NCBI RefSeq assembly: GCF_002803155.1 | Contig: NZ_NNBP01000003.1 | Span: forward strand, 124,001-188,000 | Origin: Streptomyces sp. CB02959 | Lineage (GTDB): Bacteria; Actinomycetota; Actinomycetes; Streptomycetales; Streptomycetaceae | Length of the DNA: 64,000 bases | Reading direction: 5' to 3' | Shown: positions 34,096 through 42,044 of the stretch, piece by piece | Position numbering within the stretch: the first letter of the stretch is position 1 | How the letters are laid out: every line of letters starts with the position of its first letter | Program-made: the position numbers and the translations under genes | Notes under the pieces: generated by a model | The model's input: only the letters and a program-made list of their open reading frames with translations | Database searches by the model: none | What the model was told of the DNA's origin: nothing

Positions 34096-34233
34096 GTTTC
34101 ACGTGAAACGGCGGTCGGTGGAACGGCGGGTCTCCGTGGAACGGCGGGGCTCCGTGGCGCTACGGGTCTCCGTTTCGCTGCGGGTCTCCGTGGGGCGGCG
34201 TGTTTCACGTGAAACGGCGGGTTCCCGTGAAAC
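34096..34233. repeat. parS array 1: eight 18-bp-period units bounded by parS
   Basis: Two exact ParB sites GTTTCACGTGAAAC lie at 34096-34109 and 34202-34215. Read on the minus strand, the whole 138 bases are tandem units of 14-19 (mostly 18) bases of the type GTTCCACGGAGACCCGCC, each a degraded parS half plus a GCC spacer. The array encodes almost the whole C-terminal tail of the GlxA-like gene. Confidence 0.85.
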
Positions 34234-35250
34234 GGCGCCCGCTTCGTCGGCGTCCGGCCCGAAGCGGCGGCGGTAGGCGGACGGGGTCAGGCCGGTCTCG
34301 CGGCGCATCAGCGTGCGCAGATGGGCCGCCGTGCCCAGGCCGCTGCGCCGGGCGACCACGTCGAGGCGGCGCTCCCCGCGTTCGATCAACCGGCAGGCCA
34401 GCGCGATCCGTTCGCCGGTGAGCCAGGCCAACGGGGTGGTGCCCAGCTCGGCGCGGAAGCGGCGGTGCAGGGTGGCCGGGCTGACCGCGGCGCGGGCGGC
34501 CAGGTCGGCCACGGTGAGCGGACCGTCCAGGTGTTCCTGGGCCCAGGCCAGGAGCGGGGCGAGCGACGCGTCCGGCACCCGGGGCACCGGGCGGTCCACG
34601 AACTGCCGCTGGCCGCCGTCCCGGTGGGCGGCGAAGACCAGCCGGCGGCTGACCGTGTTGGCGATCTCCGCGCCGTGGTCGCGGCGGACCAGGTGCAGCC
34701 CCAGGTCGAGCGCGGCCGCGCTGCCCGCCGCGGTGAGGATCTCGCCGTCGTCCACGAACAGCACGTCGGGCTCCAGGCGGACGGCGGGGAAGCGGGCCCG
34801 GAAGGCGTCCGCCCACTGCCAGTGGGTGGTGGCCCGGCGGCCGTCGAGGACGCCCGCCTCGGCGAGGGTGAAGGCACCCGTGCAGAAGCTGACCAGCCGC
34901 GCGCCGCGGGCGTGGGCCCGGCGTATCGCGTCGAGCAGGGCGGGGCGGCGGGGCACCTCGACGTCGGGCCGGTGGGGGACGATCACGGTGTCCGCGGTGT
35001 CGGCCGCCGCCAGACCGGCGACGCCGGTGAGGGTGAAGAAGCCGTCGCGCATCCGGGTCCGCGGCTCCGGCGCGCAGAGCGCGAAGTCGTAGAGGTCCCG
35101 GCCGGTTTCGGGGCGCCGGAGGCCGAACACCTCGATCGCGCAGCCGAGTTCGAAGGGGTTGGTGTTCTCGTCGACGACGGCGACGACGCGGTGCGGGCGG
35201 TCCGGTGCCCGGCCCGGCGCCCGGTCCGGTTGCGAGGATCGTTGCGGCAT
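34099..35250 (-). CDS. GlxA-type AraC regulator with parS-encoded tail
   Basis: 383 residues from ATG 35250, AGGA upstream. An N-terminal DJ-1/PfpI domain (VVAVVDENTNPFELGCAIEVFG, SFCTGAFTLAEAGVLDGRRATTHW with the nucleophile-position Cys) and a C-terminal AraC double helix-turn-helix (LTVADLAARAAVSPATLHRRF, LDVVARRSGLGTAAHLRTLM, TPSAYRRRFG). The last ~45 residues are repeats of Ser-Arg-Glu-Thr type (AVSREPAVSRETRRPTETRS) encoded by parS array 1 and unlikely to be functional. It faces a cupin gene across 51 bases and probably controls it. Confidence 0.88.
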   Translation of the reverse strand: MPQRSSQPDRAPGRAPDRPHRVVAVVDENTNPFELGCAIEVFGLRRPETGRDLYDFALCAPEPRTRMRDGFFTLTGVAGLAAADTADTVIVPHRPDVEVPRRPALLDAIRRAHARGARLVSFCTGAFTLAEAGVLDGRRATTHWQWADAFRARFPAVRLEPDVLFVDDGEILTAAGSAAALDLGLHLVRRDHGAEIANTVSRRLVFAAHRDGGQRQFVDRPVPRVPDASLAPLLAWAQEHLDGPLTVADLAARAAVSPATLHRRFRAELGTTPLAWLTGERIALACRLIERGERRLDVVARRSGLGTAAHLRTLMRRETGLTPSAYRRRFGPDADEAGAVSREPAVSRETRRPTETRSETETRSATEPRRSTETRRSTDRRFT

Positions 35251-35301
35251 ATGCGATTCCTAGCACTCACGGCGGCCGGGCGGGCCGGACAGGATCGGAT
35301 C

Positions 35302-35703
35302 ATGAGCACACACACGAACCAGCCGCTGGAACTCGGCGCGGCACTGGCCTCCTTCGACGCCCTGTGGAGCCCCCGGATCGTCACCCGGGTCAACGACTAC
35401 GACGTCCGGGTCGCCAAGGTCGCCGGCGAGCACCTGTGGCACGTCCACGACGACACCGACGAGTTCTTCCTGGTTCTGGAGGGGGAGTTGTTCATCGCGT
35501 TGCGGGAGGAGGCCGGGGAGCGCACGGTCCGGCTCCCCAAGGGCGCCGTCTTCACCGTCCCCCGGGGCACCGAGCACAAGCCGTCCGCCCCGGCCGGCGC
35601 CTCGCTGCTGCTCTTCGAACCCACCGGGACGTCGACCGTCGGCGACCGGCACGAGGAGGTCCCCGACCACGTGGACGCGACCACGGGGCACGCCCTGGCG
35701 TGA
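35302..35703 (+). CDS. cupin-domain protein
   Basis: 133 residues. Single-domain cupin: motif 1 is HLWHVHDDTDEFFLVLEGEL (metal-type His, His and Glu) and motif 2 is LPKGAVFTVPRGTEHKPSAP with the distal His. Small cupins of this size act as isomerases, dioxygenases or sensors. The divergent GlxA-type regulator suggests it is a controlled enzyme of small-molecule metabolism. No signal peptide. Confidence 0.82.
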   Translation: MSTHTNQPLELGAALASFDALWSPRIVTRVNDYDVRVAKVAGEHLWHVHDDTDEFFLVLEGELFIALREEAGERTVRLPKGAVFTVPRGTEHKPSAPAGASLLLFEPTGTSTVGDRHEEVPDHVDATTGHALA

Positions 35704-36148
35704 CCCGCCCGCGGACGGCGCGGGGGGCCGGGCCGGCGCTCCTCCGGGGTCCGATCCGGCCGGGCGGTGGTGCACGGCCGCGGGGACCGTGCGGGCGCAC
35801 GCTGAGCGCGAAGCAGGGCGCGGCACCGAGGGGCGCCGGGCCCCGCCGCGGCGGCGGGGCAACGGGGATGGCCTCGCCGGATCCCGCCCGCCCCCGGGCC
35901 AGGACGGGGCCGGCGGGCGCTCACCGCCGGTGCGAGGTACGGCCAAAGATGCGCCTTGGGATCGAACGGGTGCCCATATCGGATACGTCCGGCAATGGGG
36001 GAGCACTGGCCGGATTCCATTGATATGAGGCTTGCGGGGTCAAGCGTCCGGGCCGGATCGTGAGGCCCCGCGATCCCCGCCGGGCGCCGTCCGCGCCGCC
36101 TTGCCGGGATCTCTTCTGCCGTCCTGCGCAAGGGAGTTGAGCCACGCC
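35704..36148. other. upstream region of the nucleoside cluster
   Basis: About 445 bases without a supported gene. The segment 35940-36030 is AT-richer and contains a small palindrome TATCGGATA (35978-35986), so it is the likely promoter area for the biosynthetic operon. Confidence 0.4.
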
Positions 36149-37510
36149 ATGCGTCCTGTGCCCGGTCCCGCCACCGTCACGGTCGCCGTCGCCGGCGTCG
36201 AGTTCGGCTGGGGCAGCTCCGGAAAGCTGAGCGCCGTGCTGACCGCGCTGCGCGAGCGGTCCGGACGTCCCCTGCGATTCGTCGGCCTGGCCTCCGGGCT
36301 GGGGCGTCCGCTGCTGGCCGGGCAGGGGATCGAGCGCTGGTACGACCTGCCGGCCGCGGCCGGACCGGCCCGGGCCGCGGTGGCCGAGGTCGTCCGGGAC
36401 GAGCGGGTCCGGGCCGCCCTGGTGGTGCTGGACGGCGCCGCCGCCAAGGCGCTGGAGGGCGCCGGGGTGCCCACCGTGTTCGTGGACAGCCTGCCGTTCC
36501 TGTGGACCGAGGGGGACCGGGACGCCCTGCCGCTGGAGGTCTCCGCGTACTGCGCCCAGCGGTGCGCCGAACTCCCCGACGCCTGCCGGGGCGTACTGGG
36601 CTCCGTACGGGACCTGCGCTGGGTCGAGGCGGTCATCGGGAGCGCCGGGCCGGTCCCCGCCCAGGCCCGCCGCTCCGCCCCGCGGCCCGGCGGGAGGGCC
36701 CTGGTCAATCTGGGCGGGCTGCACGCCCCGGGGCTCGGCGACTGGACCCGGTACCCGGGCATCGTGGTGCCCGCCGCGCTCGCGGCGCTGGCCGCGTACG
36801 GGGTCCACGAGGTGCACGTGGCCGGCAACCTGCCGCGGGAGCTGGTCGAGCGGCTCGCGGCCGGGGTGTTTCACGTGAAACCGGCGGCCGCCGCGCCGAT
36901 GACCGTGACCGCCGGGGCGCTCCCGCACGGGGAGTTCCTGGCCCGGCTGGCCGACTGCGAGGTGCTGCTCACCTCCCCCGGGCTGACCACCCTCCTGGAG
37001 GCCGGCAGCCTCGGCGTCCCGACCGTCTGCCTGCCGCCGCAGAACCTCAGCCAGATCTTCAACGGGCGGTTCCACAGCCGGGCGGTGGGCGCCGACGTCC
37101 GGGTCGTCTGGCCGTCCGCGGTCTTCGCCGAGGAGACCGCCATGGCCCTGCGGGCAGGCGGCGAGGACGCGGCACTGCGGGTCGTCTACGACGGGATCGC
37201 GGCGGCGTACGGCGCCGGGGACCCCGCCGCGGACTGCGCCTCCCCGGATCCGTACCGCGCCCCCGGAGCCGGCGGGGCGCGTCCGGAGGTGGTCGCCGCG
37301 GTACGGGACGGCGTGCTGGCCGCGCTGCGGACCGCCGGGCGGGGGGCCGACTGGGGCGGGCTGACCCGCGGCACCGGCACCAACGGCGCGGCGCAGGTGG
37401 CCGACACCGTGCTGGCGATACTCGCCCGGACCCCGCTGCCCGCCCGACCCGGCCGCGCCACCGCACCGCCGGGCCCCGCTCCCCTCCTCCGCCCCGCAGC
37501 ACAGCCCTGA
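36149..37510 (+). CDS. cytosylglucuronate synthase-like glycosyltransferase (BlsD/MilC family)
   Basis: 453 residues from ATG 36149 (AAGGGAG upstream). It looks like a GT-B fold: GVEFGWGSSGKLSAVL at the N-terminus, RALVNLGGLHAPGLG opening the second domain, a donor site with LTSPGLTTLLEAGSLGVPTVCLPPQNLSQIFNG. I recognise it as the family that joins cytosine to UDP-glucuronate in blasticidin and mildiomycin assembly. An exact parS at 36868 encodes FHVK at residues 241-244 in an Ala-rich loop, apparently tolerated. It is the first gene of a co-directional set; the radical-SAM gene follows after 36 bases. Confidence 0.75.
   Translation: MRPVPGPATVTVAVAGVEFGWGSSGKLSAVLTALRERSGRPLRFVGLASGLGRPLLAGQGIERWYDLPAAAGPARAAVAEVVRDERVRAALVVLDGAAAKALEGAGVPTVFVDSLPFLWTEGDRDALPLEVSAYCAQRCAELPDACRGVLGSVRDLRWVEAVIGSAGPVPAQARRSAPRPGGRALVNLGGLHAPGLGDWTRYPGIVVPAALAALAAYGVHEVHVAGNLPRELVERLAAGVFHVKPAAAAPMTVTAGALPHGEFLARLADCEVLLTSPGLTTLLEAGSLGVPTVCLPPQNLSQIFNGRFHSRAVGADVRVVWPSAVFAEETAMALRAGGEDAALRVVYDGIAAAYGAGDPAADCASPDPYRAPGAGGARPEVVAAVRDGVLAALRTAGRGADWGGLTRGTGTNGAAQVADTVLAILARTPLPARPGRATAPPGPAPLLRPAAQP
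36868..36881. promoter_or_regulatory. exact parS (ParB site) inside a coding region
   Basis: GTTTCACGTGAAAC, identical to the Streptomyces ParB consensus, inside the BlsD-like gene. Confidence 0.85.
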
Positions 37511-37546
37511 CCGGGAAGTTCCCTCCACCAGGAAGATTCCGCTGCC

Positions 37547-38575
37547 ATGTCCGCTGCCCCGTCCGAGGTCCTCCCCGACGCGCCCGCCACCCGGCGTCCC
37601 CGCTACCTGTTCATCCGGATCCTGGAAGCCTGCAACGCCGACTGCTTCATGTGCGAGTTCGCGCTCTCCCGCGACACGTTCCGGTTCTCGCCCGAGGACT
37701 TCGCCGAGCTGCTGCCCAAGGCCCGGGCCGCCGGGGTGGGGTACGTCCGGTTCACCGGCGGCGAGCCGCTGATGCACCGGGACGTCGTGGACCTGGTGGA
37801 GGCCGGCACCCGCGCCGGCATGAAGATGTCACTCATCACCAACGGCACGCTGCTGCCGAGGATGGCCGAGCGGCTCGCGGCGGCGGGACTGGCGCAGGTG
37901 ATCGTCAGCCTGGACGGCGCCTCCGCCGCCACCCACGACGTCTACCGGCGGTCCCCCGGCATGTTCGACAACGGGCTGCGCGGGCTGCGCGCCGCCGCCG
38001 GCCTCGGCGTCCTGCCCCGGGTCAACACCGTCGTCGGCCCGCACAACTACGCCGAAATGCCCGAGCTCCAGCGGGTGTTGACCGAGGCCGGGGTGCGCCA
38101 GTGGGAACTCTCCGCGCTGAAACTGGACCGCACCATCAGCTACCCCGACCCGGACCACGTGCGGGCGGTGTGCGACCCGCTCTACACCGCCGACCCGGCC
38201 GCCGTCCTGGTCCCGCTGGGGAAGCGGTTCTACGGGGACACCCCGGAGGAGCAGCAGCGGTACTTCGCCGCGTCGGTGACGCCGCGGGCCTCCCGGCCCC
38301 TCTGCCACGTCGTCGACGACGTCATCTACATCGACGGCAAGTACGGGCGGATGTACGCCTGCAGCTGCCTTCCGCACCGGGAGGACGACAGCGGTCCGGG
38401 CGGCGCCCCGCTGCGCGAGAACGGGGTGATCCACCTCGACACCCCGGTGTTCCGGCGCCATGCCACGCACTTCCGGGAACGGGGGCCGGAGTCGTGCGGC
38501 GGCTGCTCCACCACCGCCGCCGGCTACAGCGACGACGTGGCCCGGCTCGGGGCGGTGGCACCGTGGCGGTACTGA
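37547..38575 (+). CDS. radical-SAM cytosylglucuronate decarboxylase-like enzyme (BlsE/MilG family)
   Basis: 342 residues. Radical-SAM CxxxCxxC (Cys29, Cys33, Cys36: ACNADCFMCEF), GGEP-type loop (FTGGEPLMHRD) and a TIM-barrel SAM site (VSLDGASAATHD). The C-terminal part adds ACSCLPHRED and ESCGGCSTTA, cysteines that could hold a second cluster. In blasticidin S biosynthesis BlsE decarboxylates cytosylglucuronic acid, opening the sugar to C4' amination. It is placed directly after the CGA synthase-like gene and overlaps the next gene by one base. Confidence 0.78.
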   Translation: MSAAPSEVLPDAPATRRPRYLFIRILEACNADCFMCEFALSRDTFRFSPEDFAELLPKARAAGVGYVRFTGGEPLMHRDVVDLVEAGTRAGMKMSLITNGTLLPRMAERLAAAGLAQVIVSLDGASAATHDVYRRSPGMFDNGLRGLRAAAGLGVLPRVNTVVGPHNYAEMPELQRVLTEAGVRQWELSALKLDRTISYPDPDHVRAVCDPLYTADPAAVLVPLGKRFYGDTPEEQQRYFAASVTPRASRPLCHVVDDVIYIDGKYGRMYACSCLPHREDDSGPGGAPLRENGVIHLDTPVFRRHATHFRERGPESCGGCSTTAAGYSDDVARLGAVAPWRY

Positions 38576-39543
38576 TGACCGACGGGGCCCCGCCGGCCGG
38601 CGGCGGCCCGGTGCGCCACCGGGTGCTGCTCGTCTCGCGCGACGCCGAACTCGACGCGGTGCTGGCCCGCCGACGTATCGCGGCCCACCTGGGCGAACTC
38701 CGCCCGGTGACCGTCCCGACCGCCGACCCGCCGACCACCGCACCGGACCACGGCGAACCCGTACAGGTGGCGCTGGTCTGCGACGAACCCGCCGCCGCCG
38801 GGCAGCTGCTCGGCCGGGGGATCCCGGTGGTCCACCTGCGGTCCGGCCACCGGCCCGAACCGTCCGCCGACGCCGCACCGGCGGACGCCCCGCCGCCCGG
38901 CGCGCTGTGCCGGGTGCACCGGCCCGGCTGGCTGCCCGGACCACGGCCCCCGGCCGGTGGCGCCCGGTCCACCGGCGCCCTCGCCCCCGCCCGCCCGGCC
39001 CGCGACCGGACGCGCAGCGGCACCCTCCTGCTGCTGTCCCTCTGGGGCGTCCCGGCGGACCGGGCCGACGCCTACGCCGCGGAGGTGCTGCGCCCGCTGG
39101 TGCGCGCGGCGGTGCGCCGGACGGGCGGCTGCGAGGTGGTCGCCGACACCCGGACCGCGGCCGTCCGGGACGCGCTCGGCGGCCTCCCCGGCGTCCGGAT
39201 CGGCCGGGCCGCCGACGCCGGCGTGGACCCCGACGCCCTGCACGCCCGCGCCGACGTCTTCCTCGCCTCGCCGACCCTGGGCGCCCTGACGCTCGCCCAG
39301 GCACGGCGCGCACCGCTGGTGTTCCTGCCGCCGCTCGGGGCGGCCCAGGAGGACCTGGCGGAACGGGTGGCCCGGGCGGTGCCGGTCCCGGTGGCCGACG
39401 ACCCGGACGACCCGGCGCCGTGGGTGCCGCCCGGGGGCCCGGCGGCCGGCCCCTGGCACGGCCTCGACCCGGCCGCCGACGACCTCCGCGGCGCCCAGCG
39501 CGTCGCCCGCACCCTGCGTCAGCTCTGCCTGGCCCCCCTGTGA
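38575..39543 (+). CDS. second glycosyltransferase-like protein, diverged
   Basis: 322 residues from ATG 38575, overlapping the previous stop by one base. It has the layout of a short GT-B protein: HRVLLVSRDAELDAVLARR at the start, a Pro/Ala-rich linker near residue 100, a second domain (TLLLLSLWGVPADRADAYA) and a donor-site-like SPTLGALTLAQARRAPLVFLPP that parallels SPGLTTLLEAGSLGVPTVCLPP of the CGA synthase-like protein. It may be a partner subunit or a degenerate duplicate. No known homologue by name comes to mind. Confidence 0.6.
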   Translation: MTDGAPPAGGGPVRHRVLLVSRDAELDAVLARRRIAAHLGELRPVTVPTADPPTTAPDHGEPVQVALVCDEPAAAGQLLGRGIPVVHLRSGHRPEPSADAAPADAPPPGALCRVHRPGWLPGPRPPAGGARSTGALAPARPARDRTRSGTLLLLSLWGVPADRADAYAAEVLRPLVRAAVRRTGGCEVVADTRTAAVRDALGGLPGVRIGRAADAGVDPDALHARADVFLASPTLGALTLAQARRAPLVFLPPLGAAQEDLAERVARAVPVPVADDPDDPAPWVPPGGPAAGPWHGLDPAADDLRGAQRVARTLRQLCLAPL

Positions 39544-39612
39544 CCGTTCCGGCACCACGGTCCGCCCCTGCCCCCGCGACCCACCCCGCTCCGCTGCCGA
39601 CCAGGAGTCGCC

Positions 39613-40866
39613 ATGTCCCGCACCGCCGGCGAAACCCGCACCACCGCCCGCCCGCCGGAGCCCCCCGGCCCGCCCACCCCCGACGAAGGCGCCGCATCCA
39701 CCCCTGACGAGGGCGCCGCGTCCGCCCGTGGCGACGGCGCCGCCCCCGCCCGACCCGACATCCCCGACGCGCAGTGGAACGACTGGCGTTGGCACATGCG
39801 CAAGCGCATCACCAACGTCGAGAAGGCCCGGGACTGGCTCACCCTCACCCCCGGCGAGGAGAAGGCCATCGCGGAGTCGGCCGGGAAGTACCGGTGGAGC
39901 GTCACCCCGTACTACGCGTCCCTGATGGACCCGCTCGACCCCGCCTGCCCCATCCGGCAGCAGGGCGTGCCCGCACTCGGCGAACTGGCCGAGTACTCCG
40001 GCGCCGAGGTCGACCCGGTCGGCGACATGTTCTACCGGAAGACCAACCGCGTGGTGCACAAGTACCCGGACCGGGTGATCATGCTGATCACGGAGAGCTG
40101 CCCGGTCTACTGCCGGCACTGCACCCGCAAGTTCCACACCACCGACGTCTCCGGCACCTACTTCCGCGACAACGAGGGCGAGTCCTACGAAGAGGACCTG
40201 CGCTACATCGCCGACCACCCGGAGATCCGCGACGTCCTGCTGACCGGCGGCGACCCGCTCTCCTACCAGGACGGCAAGCTGGAGCAGATCGTCTCCGGGC
40301 TGCGGGCGATCCCCAGCGTGGAGATCATCCGGATCGGCAGCCGCTTCCCGGTGCTGCTGCCGCAGCGGATCACCGACGGGCTCTGCGAAATGCTCGCCCG
40401 GTACCACCCGGTGTGGCTGAACACCCACTTCAACCACCCCAAGGAGATCACCCCCGAGGCCGCCGCCGCGGTCGACCGGCTGCTGCGGCACGGCATCCCG
40501 GTCGGCAACCAGACCGTGCTGCTGCGCGGCGTCAACGACGACGTGCCCACCATGCGCACGCTGATGACCGAGCTGCTGCGCATCCGGGTCCGGCCCTACT
40601 ACCTCTACCACTGCGACAACGTCACCGGCGTCTCGCACTTCATGACCTCCATCGAGAAGGGCTGGGAGATCATGGAGGGCCTCCAGGGACACATCACCGG
40701 CTTCGGGGTGCCGCAGTACGTCCTCACCACGAAGATCGGCAAGATCCCCCTCGCCCAGCCGTACTTCACCCCCACCGAAGGCGGGCTGCGGCTGCGCAAC
40801 TACCGGGGCCAGGAGATGGTCGTGGACGCGTCCGTGCACCCGATCACGGAGGCCGAACTGCGATGA
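39613..40866 (+). CDS. lysine/arginine 2,3-aminomutase-family radical-SAM enzyme (BlsG-like)
   Basis: 417 residues. Low-complexity N-terminus (~50 residues, TPDEGAAS twice), then the KamA core: radical-SAM Cys163, Cys167, Cys170 (CPVYCRHC), GGDPL, and the PLP Lys377 in IGKIPL. Of the two aspartates that bind the lysine epsilon-amine in KamA, one is kept (Asp335, YHCDN) but the other position is Thr372 (YVLTTK instead of VVDAPGGGGK). A substrate other than lysine is therefore likely. In blasticidin-type pathways the family makes beta-arginine from arginine, which fits the neighbours. The product would feed the ATP-grasp ligase. Confidence 0.8.
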   Translation: MSRTAGETRTTARPPEPPGPPTPDEGAASTPDEGAASARGDGAAPARPDIPDAQWNDWRWHMRKRITNVEKARDWLTLTPGEEKAIAESAGKYRWSVTPYYASLMDPLDPACPIRQQGVPALGELAEYSGAEVDPVGDMFYRKTNRVVHKYPDRVIMLITESCPVYCRHCTRKFHTTDVSGTYFRDNEGESYEEDLRYIADHPEIRDVLLTGGDPLSYQDGKLEQIVSGLRAIPSVEIIRIGSRFPVLLPQRITDGLCEMLARYHPVWLNTHFNHPKEITPEAAAAVDRLLRHGIPVGNQTVLLRGVNDDVPTMRTLMTELLRIRVRPYYLYHCDNVTGVSHFMTSIEKGWEIMEGLQGHITGFGVPQYVLTTKIGKIPLAQPYFTPTEGGLRLRNYRGQEMVVDASVHPITEAELR

Positions 40867-42044
40867 GCCTCGACAAGCGGCTGGGGCAGCGCTTCCTGCC
40901 CTACGGAGCCAACTACCTCGACTGGTCCGACATGGCCGAGCTGGAGGAGGCCATCGGCCACGGCGTGCTGTTCCGCTACCAGACCGAGAACGAGTCCCTC
41001 GCCTCCCGACTGGAGCGCCGGGTCGCCGAACGCCTCGGCGCGGCCCACGTGCTGGCAGTCCACAACTGTACCGAGGCGCTGCGCCTGGCCCTGGTCTCCA
41101 CCCGCCCGCGCACCGGCGACCTGGTCCACATCCCGGCCGCCACCTTCGTCGCGGTCGCCGGGGCGGTGCTCGCGAGCGGGCTGGTCCCGGTCCTCGTCGA
41201 CGTCGACGAGTCGCTCTCCCTCGACACCACGCTGCTGCCGCCGGACGCACAACGGGTCGTCGTCGCCCACATGGAGGGCACCGCGGCGACGCTCCCGGAG
41301 GGCGTGCCGTACGTCATCGAGGACAGCGCGCAGGCGCTCGGCGCGCGCTTCCCCGACGGGCGGCACACCGGCACCCGCGGCTACGCCGGCACCTTCAGCT
41401 TCCACCACAACAAGGTGCTCACCTCCGGCGAGGGCGGACTGGTCACCACCAACGACCCGGCCGCCTGGCACACCATGCGCTGCTACCACGACCACGGCTC
41501 GGCCCGGGTCCCCGGCCGCTATCCCACCTGGAACGCGGACGCCTACTACGGCGAGAACTTCGTCACCAGCGAGGGCGTCGCGGCCATCCAGTACCAGCAG
41601 TTCCGGCACCTGGACGAACTGCTGGCCGGGCTGGAGCGGCAGCACGCCATGGCGATGGCGGAGCTGCCGGCCCGCCGGGACCTGGAGGTGCTGCCGCGGG
41701 CCGAGGGCGACGTCAAGATCAGCCTGCGGTTCCGCTGGGAGAGCCAGGAGCTGCGGGACGCCGCGGTGGCCGCGCTCACCGCCAAGGGCATCGCCAACTG
41801 GACGCTCGGGAAGTACCTGCTGCCCGAGCACCCGGTCCTGACCGGCCGGCGCTCGCTCTACGCCGACGGCTTCCCGTGGAACCTCGTACCGGAGGGGCAG
41901 CCGCTGACGCTGAGCCGGGACGGCTTCGCCCGGACCCGCGACCTGCTCGGACGCACCCTGTGCGTCCCGCTGTCCCCGGAACTCCCGGAGGCCGAACAGG
42001 CCCACGCCGTGCAAGCGGTACGCGAAGTCCTGGAGTCGGTATGA
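40863..42044 (+). CDS. DegT/DnrJ/EryC1/StrS sugar aminotransferase (BlsH-like)
   Basis: 393 residues, start overlapping the aminomutase stop as ATGA. PLP features: NCTEALRLAL (phosphate loop), HIPAATFVAVAGAVLASG, VIEDSAQALGA with Asp154, and Lys184 in FSFHHNKVLTSGEGG. StrS-type enzymes aminate keto-sugars. BlsH does this at C4' after decarboxylation of cytosylglucuronate. Translational coupling on both sides (ATGA overlaps) shows that it belongs to the pathway. Confidence 0.82.
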   Translation: MSLDKRLGQRFLPYGANYLDWSDMAELEEAIGHGVLFRYQTENESLASRLERRVAERLGAAHVLAVHNCTEALRLALVSTRPRTGDLVHIPAATFVAVAGAVLASGLVPVLVDVDESLSLDTTLLPPDAQRVVVAHMEGTAATLPEGVPYVIEDSAQALGARFPDGRHTGTRGYAGTFSFHHNKVLTSGEGGLVTTNDPAAWHTMRCYHDHGSARVPGRYPTWNADAYYGENFVTSEGVAAIQYQQFRHLDELLAGLERQHAMAMAELPARRDLEVLPRAEGDVKISLRFRWESQELRDAAVAALTAKGIANWTLGKYLLPEHPVLTGRRSLYADGFPWNLVPEGQPLTLSRDGFARTRDLLGRTLCVPLSPELPEAEQAHAVQAVREVLESV

